A stretch of 64,000 nt of DNA from Pisaster brevispinus (taxonomy: Eukaryota; Echinodermata; Asteroidea; Forcipulatida; Asteriidae), in NCBI GenBank assembly GCA_023634235.1, contig JAMKCF010000006.1, positions 10,011,751 through 10,075,750 of the forward strand, in the 5' to 3' direction. Below are positions 22,301-33,600 of this stretch, piece by piece. Position numbers and translations under genes: made by a program. Below the pieces are notes generated by a model. That model ran no database searches and was not told the DNA's origin. It saw only the letters and a list, made by a program, of their open reading frames with translations. Every line of letters begins with the position of its first letter. Positions within the stretch are counted from its first letter, which is position 1.

Positions 22301-25286
22301 TTCCAGTTCTGCTTTAAGTTAAAGAATATAGTCAGTTGCATTAAAATCAACTTTACTTTTGCATCCACTTTGCAGTATGATTGCGTGAAAGGTCGGTGCG
22401 ACAACGGACAGTGTATTTGTGAGTCTGGATACGAGGGTGATGATTGCAGCGTCCAGATTGATTTTTGCCGTAGCTCCCCCTGCTCAGAAGGAACGTGTGT
22501 TACACTAGTGAATAGTTTCAAGTAAGTAGATAGTCCTCACATTTCCATTGTGGTCTCGTACTTTTGTGTCAAAATCTCACAGCCAATATTCTTAGTTGGC
22601 ACAAACGAAAAACCTACTTAGCTTTATTTCAGGTCGATCTATAGATTAAGGCAGGGTATTTCAATGTCTGATGATTTTGTGTTTCCCACTAGGTGTGAAT
22701 GCGGGTCTTTTCACCGAGGCGACTTTTGTGAAGAGTTAATAGACAATCCTTGTTCCATGTCCCCCTGCGTTAACGGCGAATGTATGACGTCAGAGGAGGA
22801 ACCCAATGGTTTCCGATGTATTTGCAAGGAGAGATTCTACGGATTTACATGTGACGTAGGTAAGAACAATCGTTAGTTTTCCTTCGACTCCATCAAAAGC
22901 AACAGCAATGAACAGTCAACAATTTTCTCTTAAAAAAGCTTGCTCTTCAAAAAACTACAACTAAAAATACACTTTAAGTATTAGCAAAGCAAAATGTTGA
23001 AATGGTTTTCCTGTTCTACTGATTCCTAATTTAATAAACTTGTTTTAAAATAATGCTTTACAGAGCTGGAGGTTTATGGTTGCGTCATTTTCTTTGATGG
23101 GATACTCAAAGACGCCCAAGCGTTCCAGAAGAACATGGCGTCTCTTCTTGGAATCCTGTTGTCTACATTTACCCGGGCGGCAGAGTCCAGCATTCAAGTA
23201 GACGTAGTAAATATTGAGGAATATATGAGATCTGACAATGGGTGAGAGATGATGATGTGATTGGAAGAAATTAAGAGCTCGAAATCGTTATTAATATTTT
23301 ACCCCATGAGGATTGGATTGTTCAAAGGAGAAACTTTTCTTCATTTACAATTTCGTTTATTAAAATGGTTACGGATTTTCCAGTGTCGACATTTGCCAAT
23401 GACGTTTTGAGTAGTGAAAAGGAAATACTGCAATCTATTAACTACATTTTGTACCGACTGTTTTGTCTTTTTTGATATTGCAAAAGGGATCCTCTTTCCC
23501 AGGTGACATTCGTTGCCTGGTCTTCTGCGGAGTATCTGCCCAAAGTGACGGTGGAACAAAAAGTGATCAATGCTTCAAGTGAGTTAGTGAAAGAGCAACT
23601 TGGGTACGATGTCTATACGGGTAAGGCAATACCACGGCCAATTACACTGAAACAACAGGTTAGTTTAACTCTCAAGATAAGCATAGTTGCCCGGGTTAGT
23701 GCACCAATTGTCTGCTTTTCTATATTAATTCACCTCTGTAGAAATCAGATGTGAGTTTGGCTGTCATTCCCTTGTGCAGCTCCAATGAGTAGCTCTCAAC
23801 ATAGCTATAGCCAAGACCTAACCGCAGCCCTCAACATTGTATTTGGACGTGTATGTCAGTGTAATCGATTTACCTTTAGATAAGACCGCATGGTTGGGTT
23901 ACTTTTAGGCCTACGTCCAAGGGCCACGGTGTGCCATTATACGATTTTTCCCATTTGGGGATGTTTCGTACAAAACAGTTGGCATCTTGCCTTGCCTTCA
24001 CCACCTCAGTTCGAAGTCAAAATGGGACATGTTTTTAGCTGAGTTTCAGTCTTTTACCCGACTATGTGCGTATCCCCGTTTGGTATTTTCCCACAAATAT
24101 CGAAAACTGAGAATTCCTCACAGTTTACATTCGTGTTACAGTGATTGTATTGTTTTTAAAACAGGCAAAAAGTAATGTTACTTATACCGCGCAATCTCCG
24201 TATTAAAAACGAATAAGAAAAAAGTATAACAATTTAACACATATTTAAATCAGCGGTTTAGCATGGGAATATGTCACTCGGTATAAGCTTGTGGGCAATA
24301 TCGATTTTGACTTTTTGACCTAAAGATTTTTATGTTCATCAGAAGGTTATTTAATATAACTTTGACTCGGCATTATAATTGAAATAAGATTTGCATTTTA
24401 TTTACTTGTCACAGAGTTGGCCAGCTCCCCATTGGTATATCTTTCTCCTGGTTACTGTGGGCCTAGCTTCTTCGATTGCAGTTGGTATATTCATCAGACG
24501 TAAAAGACGGTATGCTTGACTTATAGTTGAAATCATTGTTCTTTTTGCAAACGAGTGTAATTCCAAGTTCTGATAAACAACGATGAATGTAGAAACTTAA
24601 TTCCTACTACCAACATCAAAGCACAACTTTTTATATCTCAACTAAATTGAGTTCAATGATGGGTGGTTTCATTTACCCTGTTGTTAAGTCAATACGGCAC
24701 GCGCCCGCACGCATTCGTTGCAAGTGTTTGGTTAATTCCTGTTCAAGCTGGCATACATTTGAGTGTAACTTTAAAAAAAATCACTCATGTTTAATACATT
24801 AAAGGAAGTGATAATTCTGCATTGATACTATGCAGAATTAGTAGAAGGCAACTTAATTTTTTTAACCCAAACATTCTGACAGAAACCCTTGCTCAATGCA
24901 TTTCGAATGGGCTTTTGGTAAACTTCGTAGCTAGTTTGTGTGAGGTGGGTGGCTAACTTGAAGTTAATCTACGTCACACTTACCAACAAGATTGCATAGT
25001 CTGAAAGGGTCGTTATTTATAAATTTTTCTTTTGCATTGATTTTTTTGTATTGTAAATAGCTCCCTTACTATAAATCCACCGAACATATGTCCAATCAAC
25101 GAAGACGACGGTCAATACAGCTCCGTGAAGACAAACCTGTCTATCCCAGAACATCAAAATACTGACCAATCTGACTCCAGCTGGGTGACCAATCCCGCGT
25201 ATGAAGCGACCCATGAGGATGGCTATGCGACATTGAAAGGGAGCGGAGATGATGCTGCCGATTACAAAGTCTACGAAAAACCGTAG
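16316..25286 (+). CDS. Gene B: DSL-family Notch-ligand-like transmembrane protein (whole gene span, 15 exons)
   Basis: Exons: 16316-16360, 17788-17948, 18206-18344, 18996-19144, 19494-19639, 19941-20526, 20620-20807, 21033-21260, 21750-22065, 22376-22521, 22693-22859, 23064-23241, 23487-23658, 24415-24509, 25061-25286. All junctions are GT-AG and in phase. The protein is about 980 residues: signal peptide (1-15), MNNL (16-165), DSL (165-216), about 15 diverged EGF modules (to about 757), juxtamembrane domain (758-874), one membrane helix and a 75-residue tail with NPAY. The EGF after DSL does not look like a DOS-type EGF of classical Delta/Jagged ligands. Exon 6 has a 1-nt frameshift near 20466 that would end translation at codon 389. 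Possible poly(A) signals are ATTAAA near 25377 and AATAAA at 27001. Confidence 0.88.
16671..16833. repeat. Foldback element in gene B intron 1
   Basis: About 160 bp with arms GTAAATCTCTTTTGG and its inverted counterpart near 16818-16832. Inside is a palindrome GAGCAGTATATTCTGCTC. It would form a long hairpin; no coding content. Confidence 0.6.
17788..17948 (+). CDS. Gene B exon 2: N-terminal part of MNNL domain
   Basis: 161 nt. It encodes VISFRLRRF, FDGGCCDVG, CAPC and TICLDEDIPG, matching the MNNL start of Delta proteins. An in-frame TAG lies just inside the acceptor (GACATAG), which fixes the start. Phase 0 in, phase 2 out. Confidence 0.82.
18206..18344 (+). CDS. Gene B exon 3: middle of MNNL domain
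   Basis: 139 nt. It encodes SNDFSDCGIRAIQ, FSFPAIIP and a segment ending SVFSWQ. Acceptor TATTCAG, donor GTGAGA. Confidence 0.84.
18996..19144 (+). CDS. Gene B exon 4: end of MNNL domain
   Basis: 149 nt. It encodes [19 protein letters not shown] and a segment ending MGTHTQ. Phase 0 in, phase 2 out. Confidence 0.83.
19494..19639 (+). CDS. Gene B exon 5: DSL domain
   Basis: 146 nt. DSL signature: [32 protein letters not shown]. Six cysteines are completed by the start of the next exon (ELC). The nearly identical A exon 5 shows recent common origin or conversion between A and B. Confidence 0.92.
19941..20526 (+). CDS. Gene B exon 6: five EGF repeats, frameshifted
   Basis: 586 nt. EGFs begin LNYC, DDC, TDEC, LDEC and VNEC. 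At 20462-20467 the frame reads TGC TAG; adding one base before GATCAC restores an EGF (C, D-H-V-G-N-F-E-C, IC, GYYGDLC). Exon length is one short of the expected 2 mod 3, consistent with a 1-nt deletion. Homologous to gene A exon 8. Confidence 0.82.
20620..20807 (+). CDS. Gene B exon 7: EGF repeats
   Basis: 188 nt. One full EGF (DIDFC, RTC, GTC, FHC, LC, GTMC) and the start of the next (TDEC, RPC, STC). The first resembles the first EGF of gene A exon 9. Phase 0 in, phase 2 out. Confidence 0.85.
21033..21260 (+). CDS. Gene B exon 8: EGF repeats
   Basis: 228 nt. It completes the previous EGF, encodes a full EGF (NDC, SPC, STC, FVC, LC, GISC) and begins a third (VDEC, SPC, ETC, GFR). Phase 2 on both sides. 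Confidence 0.85.
21418..21590. repeat. GGGTCA/CCGG-rich dispersed repeat, copy 2
   Basis: It starts CACTCTAAAAACTTGACCCG and shares the repeated GACCCG words with the copy at 2388-2615. It sits in the intron where half an EGF module appears to be missing (see findings). Confidence 0.55.
21750..22065 (+). CDS. Gene B exon 9: EGF repeats
   Basis: 316 nt. After RCDDG it encodes EGFs starting VDMC, INEC and VDEC, ending FVCICV. The first cysteine cannot complete the module begun in exon 8, which lacks its last two cysteines. Phase 2 in, phase 0 out. Confidence 0.83.
22376..22521 (+). CDS. Gene B exon 10: EGF-type modules
   Basis: 146 nt. Short EGF (YDCVKGRC, GQCIC, GDDC) and the start of another (QIDFC, SPC, GTC). 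Same length and phases as A exon 10 and C exon 7. Confidence 0.84.
22693..22859 (+). CDS. Gene B exon 11: last EGF modules
   Basis: 167 nt. KCECGSFHRGDFC completes one EGF; the last begins IDNPC and ends FTCDVG. A truncated copy lies at 63572-63696. Confidence 0.85.
23064..23241 (+). CDS. Gene B exon 12: juxtamembrane domain, first half
   Basis: 178 nt. It encodes YGCVIFFDG, AQAFQKNMASLL and VDVVNIEEYM. Strand-helix-strand pattern shared with A and C. A same-length copy without a functional acceptor lies at 63741-63918. Confidence 0.83.
23487..23658 (+). CDS. Gene B exon 13: juxtamembrane domain, second half
   Basis: 172 nt. It encodes QVTFVAW, EYLPK, a helix and LGYDVYTG. Acceptor GCAAAAG, donor GTTAGT, phase 2 in and 0 out. 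Confidence 0.83.
24415..24509 (+). CDS. Gene B exon 14: transmembrane segment
   Basis: 95 nt. HWYIFLLVTVGLASS and a hydrophobic continuation ending with the basic stop-transfer stretch RRKRR. Confidence 0.86.
25061..25286 (+). CDS. Gene B exon 15: cytoplasmic tail and stop
   Basis: 226 nt with stop TAG at 25284-25286. The 75-residue tail has SSWVTNPAYEAT (NPxY), DGYATL and KVYEKP at the C terminus: several Tyr motifs that could serve endocytosis or adaptor binding (inference). Confidence 0.85.
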
Positions 25287-27485
25287 AGCGGAAACCTACT
25301 CAGAGTTGATTTTAGTACGGGCGATTAGCAAGACAGTGCGCCACCAAGTGTTTGCCCCGGAGAGGCGATATTACTCATTAAAGTGAACAATGGGGGAAAG
25401 GCCGAGTCGTGCGCAGTTTACATGGCGTTTTGAATAAGTTGAGAGAGAAAAAAATCTTTCCGTTTAATTTACATGACTTTATTTGTTACAATTTGCCGTT
25501 ATAATGTCTCCGATTTTATGAAAATAGTTATGTTTATGATTATGAAGATGTGAGGGCAGACATGCCTTTTTCAACAGGATTTTCACGTTATTTGATTTTA
25601 GTACAATAAGTGTTTTTTTCAAATAATCTCTCCGGGGAATACTTTAAAATAGTGCATTGAATTAACACGATACGAGTTACAATTGAATACATGTGACACG
25701 GTATTTTGGCTGGTAACTTTATTCTGGTGAGCACTGTATGTGCTCAAGCAGCTCTATTGACCAGTTTTACAGTGTTGTTGATTTTCTCACTAGTATTTCT
25801 TATCGTTCATGATTTTGCCAGTAAAACGATTCTTTAAATGAAGCTTTAAACTAAGCCAGTATACATCAGGTAATAGTAAAGTTAATTCACACGTTTATAG
25901 AAATTGAGGAAACATTATTGTAACAAGTAAAATCTTTTTGGAAAGCCTGTTTTCATAAATTGGTATTTTGTCTGTGTAGTGGAAGACTGGGCTGTAAAAG
26001 AATTGAATTAATACACGAACTAAAAACAAAACAAAACGAAAATGGGACAACGGCTAACTAACTAGGCGACCAGCGTATTGCCCTTAACTAGAACTCCGAA
26101 GTAAGGAGTTCCAACCGTGCACAATAGCAATAACTTGAGTTACATTCATCGTGTAATGCGGTGCAGTGGAGTCCTTTATTTTGTTGTATCAAACAAATTA
26201 AGCCATTGTTTAAAAGACTCTCACAAAGTCAGGAATTTTGGTATGGGTTGTTAGTCCGTTCATCAAATTCGATTAGGCCTATTACAATTCAGCAGATAAG
26301 AAGCAAATTCTAGGGACAATAGTCTCTTTCTTACAGGAAGAATAATTTCAAGAGAAGGTTCAAATATGTTGAGTAAATAGGACGTAAACTTTAAAACAAA
26401 ACATATGGCTTAATAATCTTTAACGTTATTTGTCTTTAATCCTATCGCTATTTTAGCTATATAATTTACAAGTTTTGTATTAATTAGACCTCCTGTGAGA
26501 GAAAGTTTGTAGAACTGAGAACTAAAACAGGAGCAGATGTGTTAAAATACACACAAATTAAATAAATCAAAATAACTTCCAGTTGGGAAGCTACATTTAC
26601 AAGTGTTCATGTAGTATTTACGCGAGTATGCCCATATATGCCTTTGTAATGTCTTACATTTCTCCCTTGAGATCAAATCTTTATATGTGTGTACCTGTCC
26701 AGTGACCATTACAGAAAATAACAACTAATCTTTGACTGAGAAAAGAAAAGAAGCTTCGGTAGAATCATGTTAAAACATTATAACGCTACCTTGTAGAGTG
26801 TTATTATGCATGAGGACTATTGTAGCAAGGGCGAAGCACTGTTATTGCTGTAACGACTACAAATACTAAGGTAAAAATGTTCCTTGGTAAAACTTGTTAA
26901 ACATATTAAACACTGTCCTCAAGCATCAATGAAACAAATGTGTTTAACTGAAATATCGAGCTGCTATTTAAATTGTCAATTATTGTATGAAAATTGTTAA
27001 AATAAAATATAAATAACGAATCAATAATAACGTCATTTTGTCTTTCAATCTGAGATGATGATCTTTGAATAGTTTTTCTTCAGCATACGGTTTGGAACGG
27101 GAAAAGGTCCAAATTGGGTTACATATGGACCTTTCAAATGATAACTACATTTTAGAAACCTATTGTGGTTCAAATGCCTAATGAGTTTCAAGGCTCCGTT
27201 AAGTTTTAATCTTAAGTTACGCTGTAGAGAAGAGTTGGGCGCAAGCAGAAGAAGATGCAGACATAAGACAGAACAATTACAAGTGGTGTTCGTGATCCTA
27301 CTGCACGAAAACCTGATAAAGAGAAAAAACACAAACAAACAAGAGGTTTTCGTGTTCATATTGCACGAACACATAAAAATCACGACAAGTTCTAGCGCTT
27401 TGGACAATGTTAGGCGACCTACTTTTGTGTCGTGATTCATAGTTTACAACACGTTGGTCTAAACCATACCAACCAATCTGTCATT
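25287..27485. other. Region between convergent genes B and C
   Basis: It should hold the 3' UTR of B (plus) and of C (minus). ATTAAA near 25377 and AATAAA at 27001 are possible B poly(A) signals; a minus-strand ATTAAA near 27206 could serve C. A partial MITE copy is at 25683-25757. I see no coding exon with support. Confidence 0.45.
25683..25757. repeat. Partial copy of the GGGCCC-ended MITE-like family
   Basis: It contains TGACACGGTATTTTGGCTGG and ends AAGCAGCTCTAT, matching the right half of the copies at 9855 and 60186. Confidence 0.5.
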
Positions 27486-27690
27486 CTAAAACTTATCTTC
27501 AGAGGTGACGATGCTCCGGACAAACACTTCTCTGTACAGTGGGTTCTCCACGTGCGTCCATTCTTCTTTTCGTTGGACCCAAGTCTGACTCGTGCTGTGT
27601 AGAATCCTTGGCTTGCTCAACAGTACGTTCTCCCCAAGATGAGGCAGTGGCACCTCGTCAGGGATTAAACTTTCATCATTGCCAATCTTT
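27486..27690 (-). CDS. Gene C exon 12: cytoplasmic tail and stop
   Basis: 205 nt, stop at 27486-27488. The tail holds [14 protein letters not shown]: a Trp four residues before an NPLY motif, the same spacing as in integrin beta tails. Acceptor TTGCTCAG joins in phase. Confidence 0.82.
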
Positions 27691-30600
27691 CTGAGCAAAT
27701 AAAAGGTATTCTTTAGCCAAACTGACTAACATTTCAATCGCCTTTTGAGATTTGGTGGACACTATAGGAATGCCCCGTATGGTTTGAGTGCATACAGACA
27801 AACTTTTATACCCAAATCGAACAGTGCCAAGTAATATATCGGAAATAATATCTGAAAGTCGCCTGATAGTAATATCTGAAAGTTGTATAAATACATAGGT
27901 TATTTCAAACTGTTTGCTAATGCAAAATATCCCCCCAAAAAAGAAAAAAAAGAGAGAGAGAAAAAAGAAAAAGAAAATAGGGAAAAATATCCGCATCAAT
28001 ATTTTATTGCAAAATGGACGAGGTTTAGAAACTTTCTGAAAGACATTGACAGTATTAAAAGTGGTTCACAATACCACACGCTGTGGAGAATTTAGTGGTA
28101 ATTGATTTTCCAAAACGACAGACATTACGTATAGTGCCGTCACTAGGAGAAGAAAGAATAGTATAGAAAAATACAATCACAACAATTTAAGCAGAAACAG
28201 TTATATTTAATTGAAAACTAACTATTGTCTACAACTTTAAAGGTAATAATAAGAATAAGGAAAAACAAGATTATCATATATATAACACTGGAATATGTAT
28301 ACATTATTCAGCTCATTAACCAGTGGCAGTGTGGACAATACTTGTACAATTTTGGGCCATCTCGCACACCATACGTGTTTACTTGTATCTAAAGTCGAAA
28401 CAGCCGCAATCGAAAACGGGTTCAGTTCAGTTGAACCAATCGAAAACGGGTGACGGTGCATGTATACCAACAATAACAATGCCATGGGATAATTTTTGTT
28501 TTTAAATAACCAAGTGAAGAAAGCCAAGAGGAAGAAAAAGAAGGGGGAACGACCTGCCTTGCCCAAAACCCCAAACATCTGAATTCAAACCCAAGTGGTT
28601 GATATGTTTACCAGCTTTGCATTATTTACCTTACAAATTGCTTTCAGAATATTGTTAAGAATGGCCTTTTTTATTCAGTACTTTTAATAACGCTTGTTTA
28701 AAAAAAACGACTTATTTTACCTTTGTTTACGGCAAAGACAGAAAGCAATTGCGGCCCCCATAGCTCCGACAGCCAGAACAGCAGCAATGGCAAATATATA
28801 CCAGTAGCTTATTATTGAAAACTGCGGACAAGAATGTACACAACAAACGCCAAATCAAATCGGTGGATAGGGGCGGGAGGGGGTTGGCGACCTCTAAATT
28901 AGAATGGGGCTTTTTACTCAAAAAATTTGAGCTTTTCGGAGCTAAGTTGTGGAAACAGGCAGATTAAAATAGGTAGGATATAGCTTACGTTGGATGGACC
29001 AATTTTACAGTTTGAAACTAGAAGTAACAAGTTAGTGAAAATAACGTACAATTGGCACAAAAACCGCAAAGAACCAGATGGTACCAAAAATCACACGGAA
29101 CCAATTGAGAATTGAAGCATCGGAATTAAGGTTCTCAACAGTAAAGTTCTGACGTTAGTGTCATTTTGAAAACACTAAGCCCCACCCAACCTAGTCTATG
29201 TTATATCTTGTAAAAGATGTGGACTACAGTATGTGGGAGAGACTAAGACCAAACTCAGTCTGCGCTTTTCGAACCATGTCTCTTCCATAAAGACCAAGAA
29301 ACCGTACCCCGTCTCCATCCACTTCAACAGCTCTAATCGCAGCCTCAAAGATGTTGAAGCTATGGTGATTGAGGCTTGCAATGGTGATGACACACACAGC
29401 AAGCTCAGAGAATCACACTGGATTCACCAACTGGATTCATCCTTTACATTACCTTCCTTTTCACAGAATGATCATGACCGATATCTTGTTCTGGTAAGCA
29501 AAATTGCTTTGTGCTTAGTTACTTTTTGTGCTTAAGCAGCTCTATAAATTGGGCCATGGATAATATATTGTTGTGGCCTTTAGCACCTTATGGCTTCACA
29601 AGACTCCAATAATATTAGTACTAGAATAATTATTGTTATAAAAGGAACATACTTTCGTGTCCTCTCCAGTGTTCGGTGTCTGTCCATCCTTAACTCTGTA
29701 TAAGTCATAACCCAGATAATGAATTGCTGTTACATTGGAAGTTGCATTAACCATCGTCTCTATTCGAGACTTTTCAATGTAACCAGCCATTGACTCTGTT
29801 ACGAACATCACTTTTGTCAGTGGCGTACTGGAAACAAGAAGATAAAGAGACAATTATACGTTATGTAACATCGGACTCATTATTATAGTGCATATATCTA
29901 CCAATAACATATTCCAGGCGCTTGAACAAAGATAAACATTTTAAAAACTGAATTTTGAATTATGAAAACGATGATTTATGTAGCCGCTATATAGGGGTCA
30001 CAAGGTGCTGCGGTGCATCCAGCATTCACTGTCCGAAACAACGGGACAAACCCCTTCTCTTTAACTTTAACACAACACACGGGACCCACGGCTTTCCTTC
30101 CAGTCTGTCCGAAGGACGAAGTAGTAATAATTAGGTGTCTTGCTTATGGACACAAGTGTCAAGACCGGGACTCAAAACCACACTCTGCTGACCAAATCAC
30201 CGAGGGTAACATGCGTTAAAGCAAAGGCTGCCCTTTGCAAAACCTCTAGCGAAAGCCACAGCCGTCGAATTGGACACGGCCTCAGTCTGGTTAATGACTA
30301 TCCTGTTTAAAACTAATTGCGTCACACACGCGTACGTATATCTGCTGCACGACCAAAGTTTGCACTACTTCCGGCTCCAAAGCTTGAACACGTTTGTGTG
30401 TTACTGCAATTTTACCACAAACAAACACCGTCCCGTTTCGTTGCTCACAACATTTCTAATAAACAATCTGTCGTTCTGAGAAGACATCTGAAGAACCAGG
30501 CCCGTAACCAGGAATTATTTTATTTTATTTTATTTTATTTGGGGGGACGTTTTCAATTTAAAAAAAATTATAAATATTATTATAATTATTATTATCATAA

Positions 30601-33600
30601 GTATTAATATTATTTCATCTTATCACAGCATGCAAAAGAAAGATCATATTTCTGCTTTGTGCCAGTAGCTCATATTAAAACTAAATTTTGTATTAAATAT
30701 TTATTCAGTATGAATAATCAAGCATGATGTCTCATTTAATGAGAACAATACTAGATTGTATGGATCTATTTATTGTGAAATTTTGAGACAATGTGACCGA
30801 GAGGCATTTTATAATCTTTAAGTTAAAGATGCAACTCTGGTAAACAAACAAACACTCCATAAATTATAATGTTGTTAATCAAATATGAATTTAGACATTT
30901 CCAATGAGAAAATTATGAATTTAACTTTTACAACAAGTTGAATGGATTCACGGGGAATTGAGCTTATTTTTCCCCTTTGAGATGCTTTACAGTAATTGAA
31001 GGCTCCCACACTCCTCTGCTAGCACTACTAAATTATACGTTGATATGGTGAGAAGATCTCACTAAACGATGAACTTTGATTTGAAAACAATCAAATAAAA
31101 AACAGCAAGAATGACTTATAAGCCGGCCTCAGGTCGACCTTGCGTCAACAAAAAACAGTCGGCGACTGACTTTTCAGGATCACACTCCGCCTGAGCTAAG
31201 ACCATCGGGAACGTTTCAGTCGGCGATTATTTACGACCTGAGCGTAACTGCGATGATTTTAAGACAATCGGAAACAGTCGCCGCTCGAAAAAATTAACAG
31301 TCGCAAGAGTAGAACAATTTCAACTTGTACGACGTGATCCCGACGGTCGCACGATTTCTCAGTTGTTGTGACCTGAGCATATTTTGTCTGCGCGTTGCCG
31401 ACGATTTGTTGCGGGCGCAAGAACATCGTAGGTCGACCTGAGGCCGGCTTTTATGTCTGTCTCGTGTGTCTTTCTTGCTGAATCCAGGAGGAAAAAACTC
31501 AGAAATTTGTCTCATGCCATTCATCTATTGAATAAAACAAAATATAAATAAAAATACATTCTTGTTAAGAAAAGATTTTGTTGAAAGGGTAGTGGTAATT
31601 AACTAATCACAGAAAACTAGCTTAAAGGTGAACTGTAAACAGAAAAAGCCATCAGCCATCAGGTTGAGGACATTCAGCAACTGTGATTTCACCTGTGGCT
31701 TACTTTTTTTATTTTATTTTTTTTTTTTTTTGGGGGGGGGAACAAACATGTGTGTTTCCCTCATTGAAAAAACAAAGGTGTTCAGTTGACATCCGTGTCT
31801 CTTTTTCCATAGCTGGGGGCCAAGAACATGTTGATAGTTGGCCAATGATTTTAATAGGCATGAGTGACCTGGGTGTAAACAAAATAATACGTATTTGTTT
31901 GTTAAATTAGGAGAAATAAAGAGTCAACATAACCGAAAAAGATGAAGTAGCATCAATCAATTACCATTTTAAAAACATAAAACAAGCAATCTAAGCACCA
32001 ACCAAGGTGGCTTCTGGCTAGCATAAACTGACAGGTATACTTCAAAGTTCCAGTGAAACATGGTAAAATATAGGAATGGTTTTCTTCAATTGTGTTTTCT
32101 TCGTATCTGTCTGAAAACTTCTTGGTTATAATGAGGTTCATCGATCAATCAGTATAAGACTCCCATTAAAGCATTTTGTCTGAAATGCTGTCAAAAACGA
32201 GAAAAATAAGAAGAGTTTGATAAGCAAACCCCGTTTTAATTTCGATTGTAACAACGAAAATTCAGAAAAGTGTTTGCATGCTAACAACACACAAAAAGAA
32301 AGAAAAAAACCCCCCACTATTTCAATTTTCTCCAGACTCAGACAACCGATTGAGCCCAAATTGTCCCAAGTTTTCCCCCAGTATACACTGAATCAAACAA
32401 AGTATAGATGATGCACACTCATCAGCTTTGCCGATCTATTTTACCCTTTTCAGTGGGCCACCAGACAGATACTGTAGTGTAAAAGGTTTACGTGTCGACC
32501 TACGATCCTATAGGAACATGACCTACGTCAAAAACGTAAGAAAAATGAGCCAGAAAAGCAAATTTTAAAAGCTGTTGAACATCCTACAAGGAGTTTCAAC
32601 ATACTACACCATGTAAATGACATTTATATCTCACCTGTTTCGTGACAAGCTGTCACTGGTGGTAAAACTGATCTCGGTGATTACGGCGATCGTAGCCCTT
32701 GTCAAGTGGCGATTGTATTGTCAACTGGCGATTGTGTTCAAAACGAAGCTAAGAAGGCGGCCGAAGTGTAAACCCGTGTATTTTAATTGGTAGGTCAGCA
32801 ATTTGGCTCGCACAAGTTAGAAAGTCGCGTGCAATAGTTTGAAAGTGCGCAAGCTCTAAATATGCGCAAGGAGCTACTTGGCGCTCAGCATAAATAGATT
32901 CAACGCAGAGTCGAGGTGAGCTGAGGCTCAACTGTCAGATTAGGGTTTTCAACTTTTCAATGTTTTTTTGATGTCTTTATCGGAAAGGTATTTACAAATG
33001 GGAATGAAAGAGTGGTGATTCAGTCTGAAATGGTCGTGGCCGTGCGATTAAAGACCACGACCCTGCAGGTATTAAACAGCCGTTAAAGACCGAGTCATCA
33101 CTCTTTTATTCCCTTCTGATGAACTTTCATCAAATTACCTTGCGTCCGAAGCTTCACACGGTTCAATGCTAACTACCATTACTTTGAGGTTAGTTTCTTC
33201 TCTCACTGGACTGGTTGATGTCAACAGATCGAGTAGTGACGTCATTTTTGTTGCAAAGGTTTGGGCGTCATAGGTTACTGATCCAATTAGAATAATGACG
33301 CTGCCAAACAGAGTCAAATCTGTCACCAAATTAACATTTTTTTTAGACAAGTCTAGACAGGTATGACTTCATTTATACTTTATGGGGTAAAAGCGGGGCA
33401 AATCGGGGAAATGTTTTGTGGAGTTGAGTCTTTGATGGTTACAGCAAGGAATTTACCAAACAATCAGAGTATGAAATGAATAGAAAACATTGCTATAGGG
33501 CCATCGCAGACTTGTCCTCTGAAAATATAGATAGAATAACAAGAAAAGGCAATCATTTTGAATTTCTTGAAATTGCTTTCTTTTCTGCATGTACATATAT

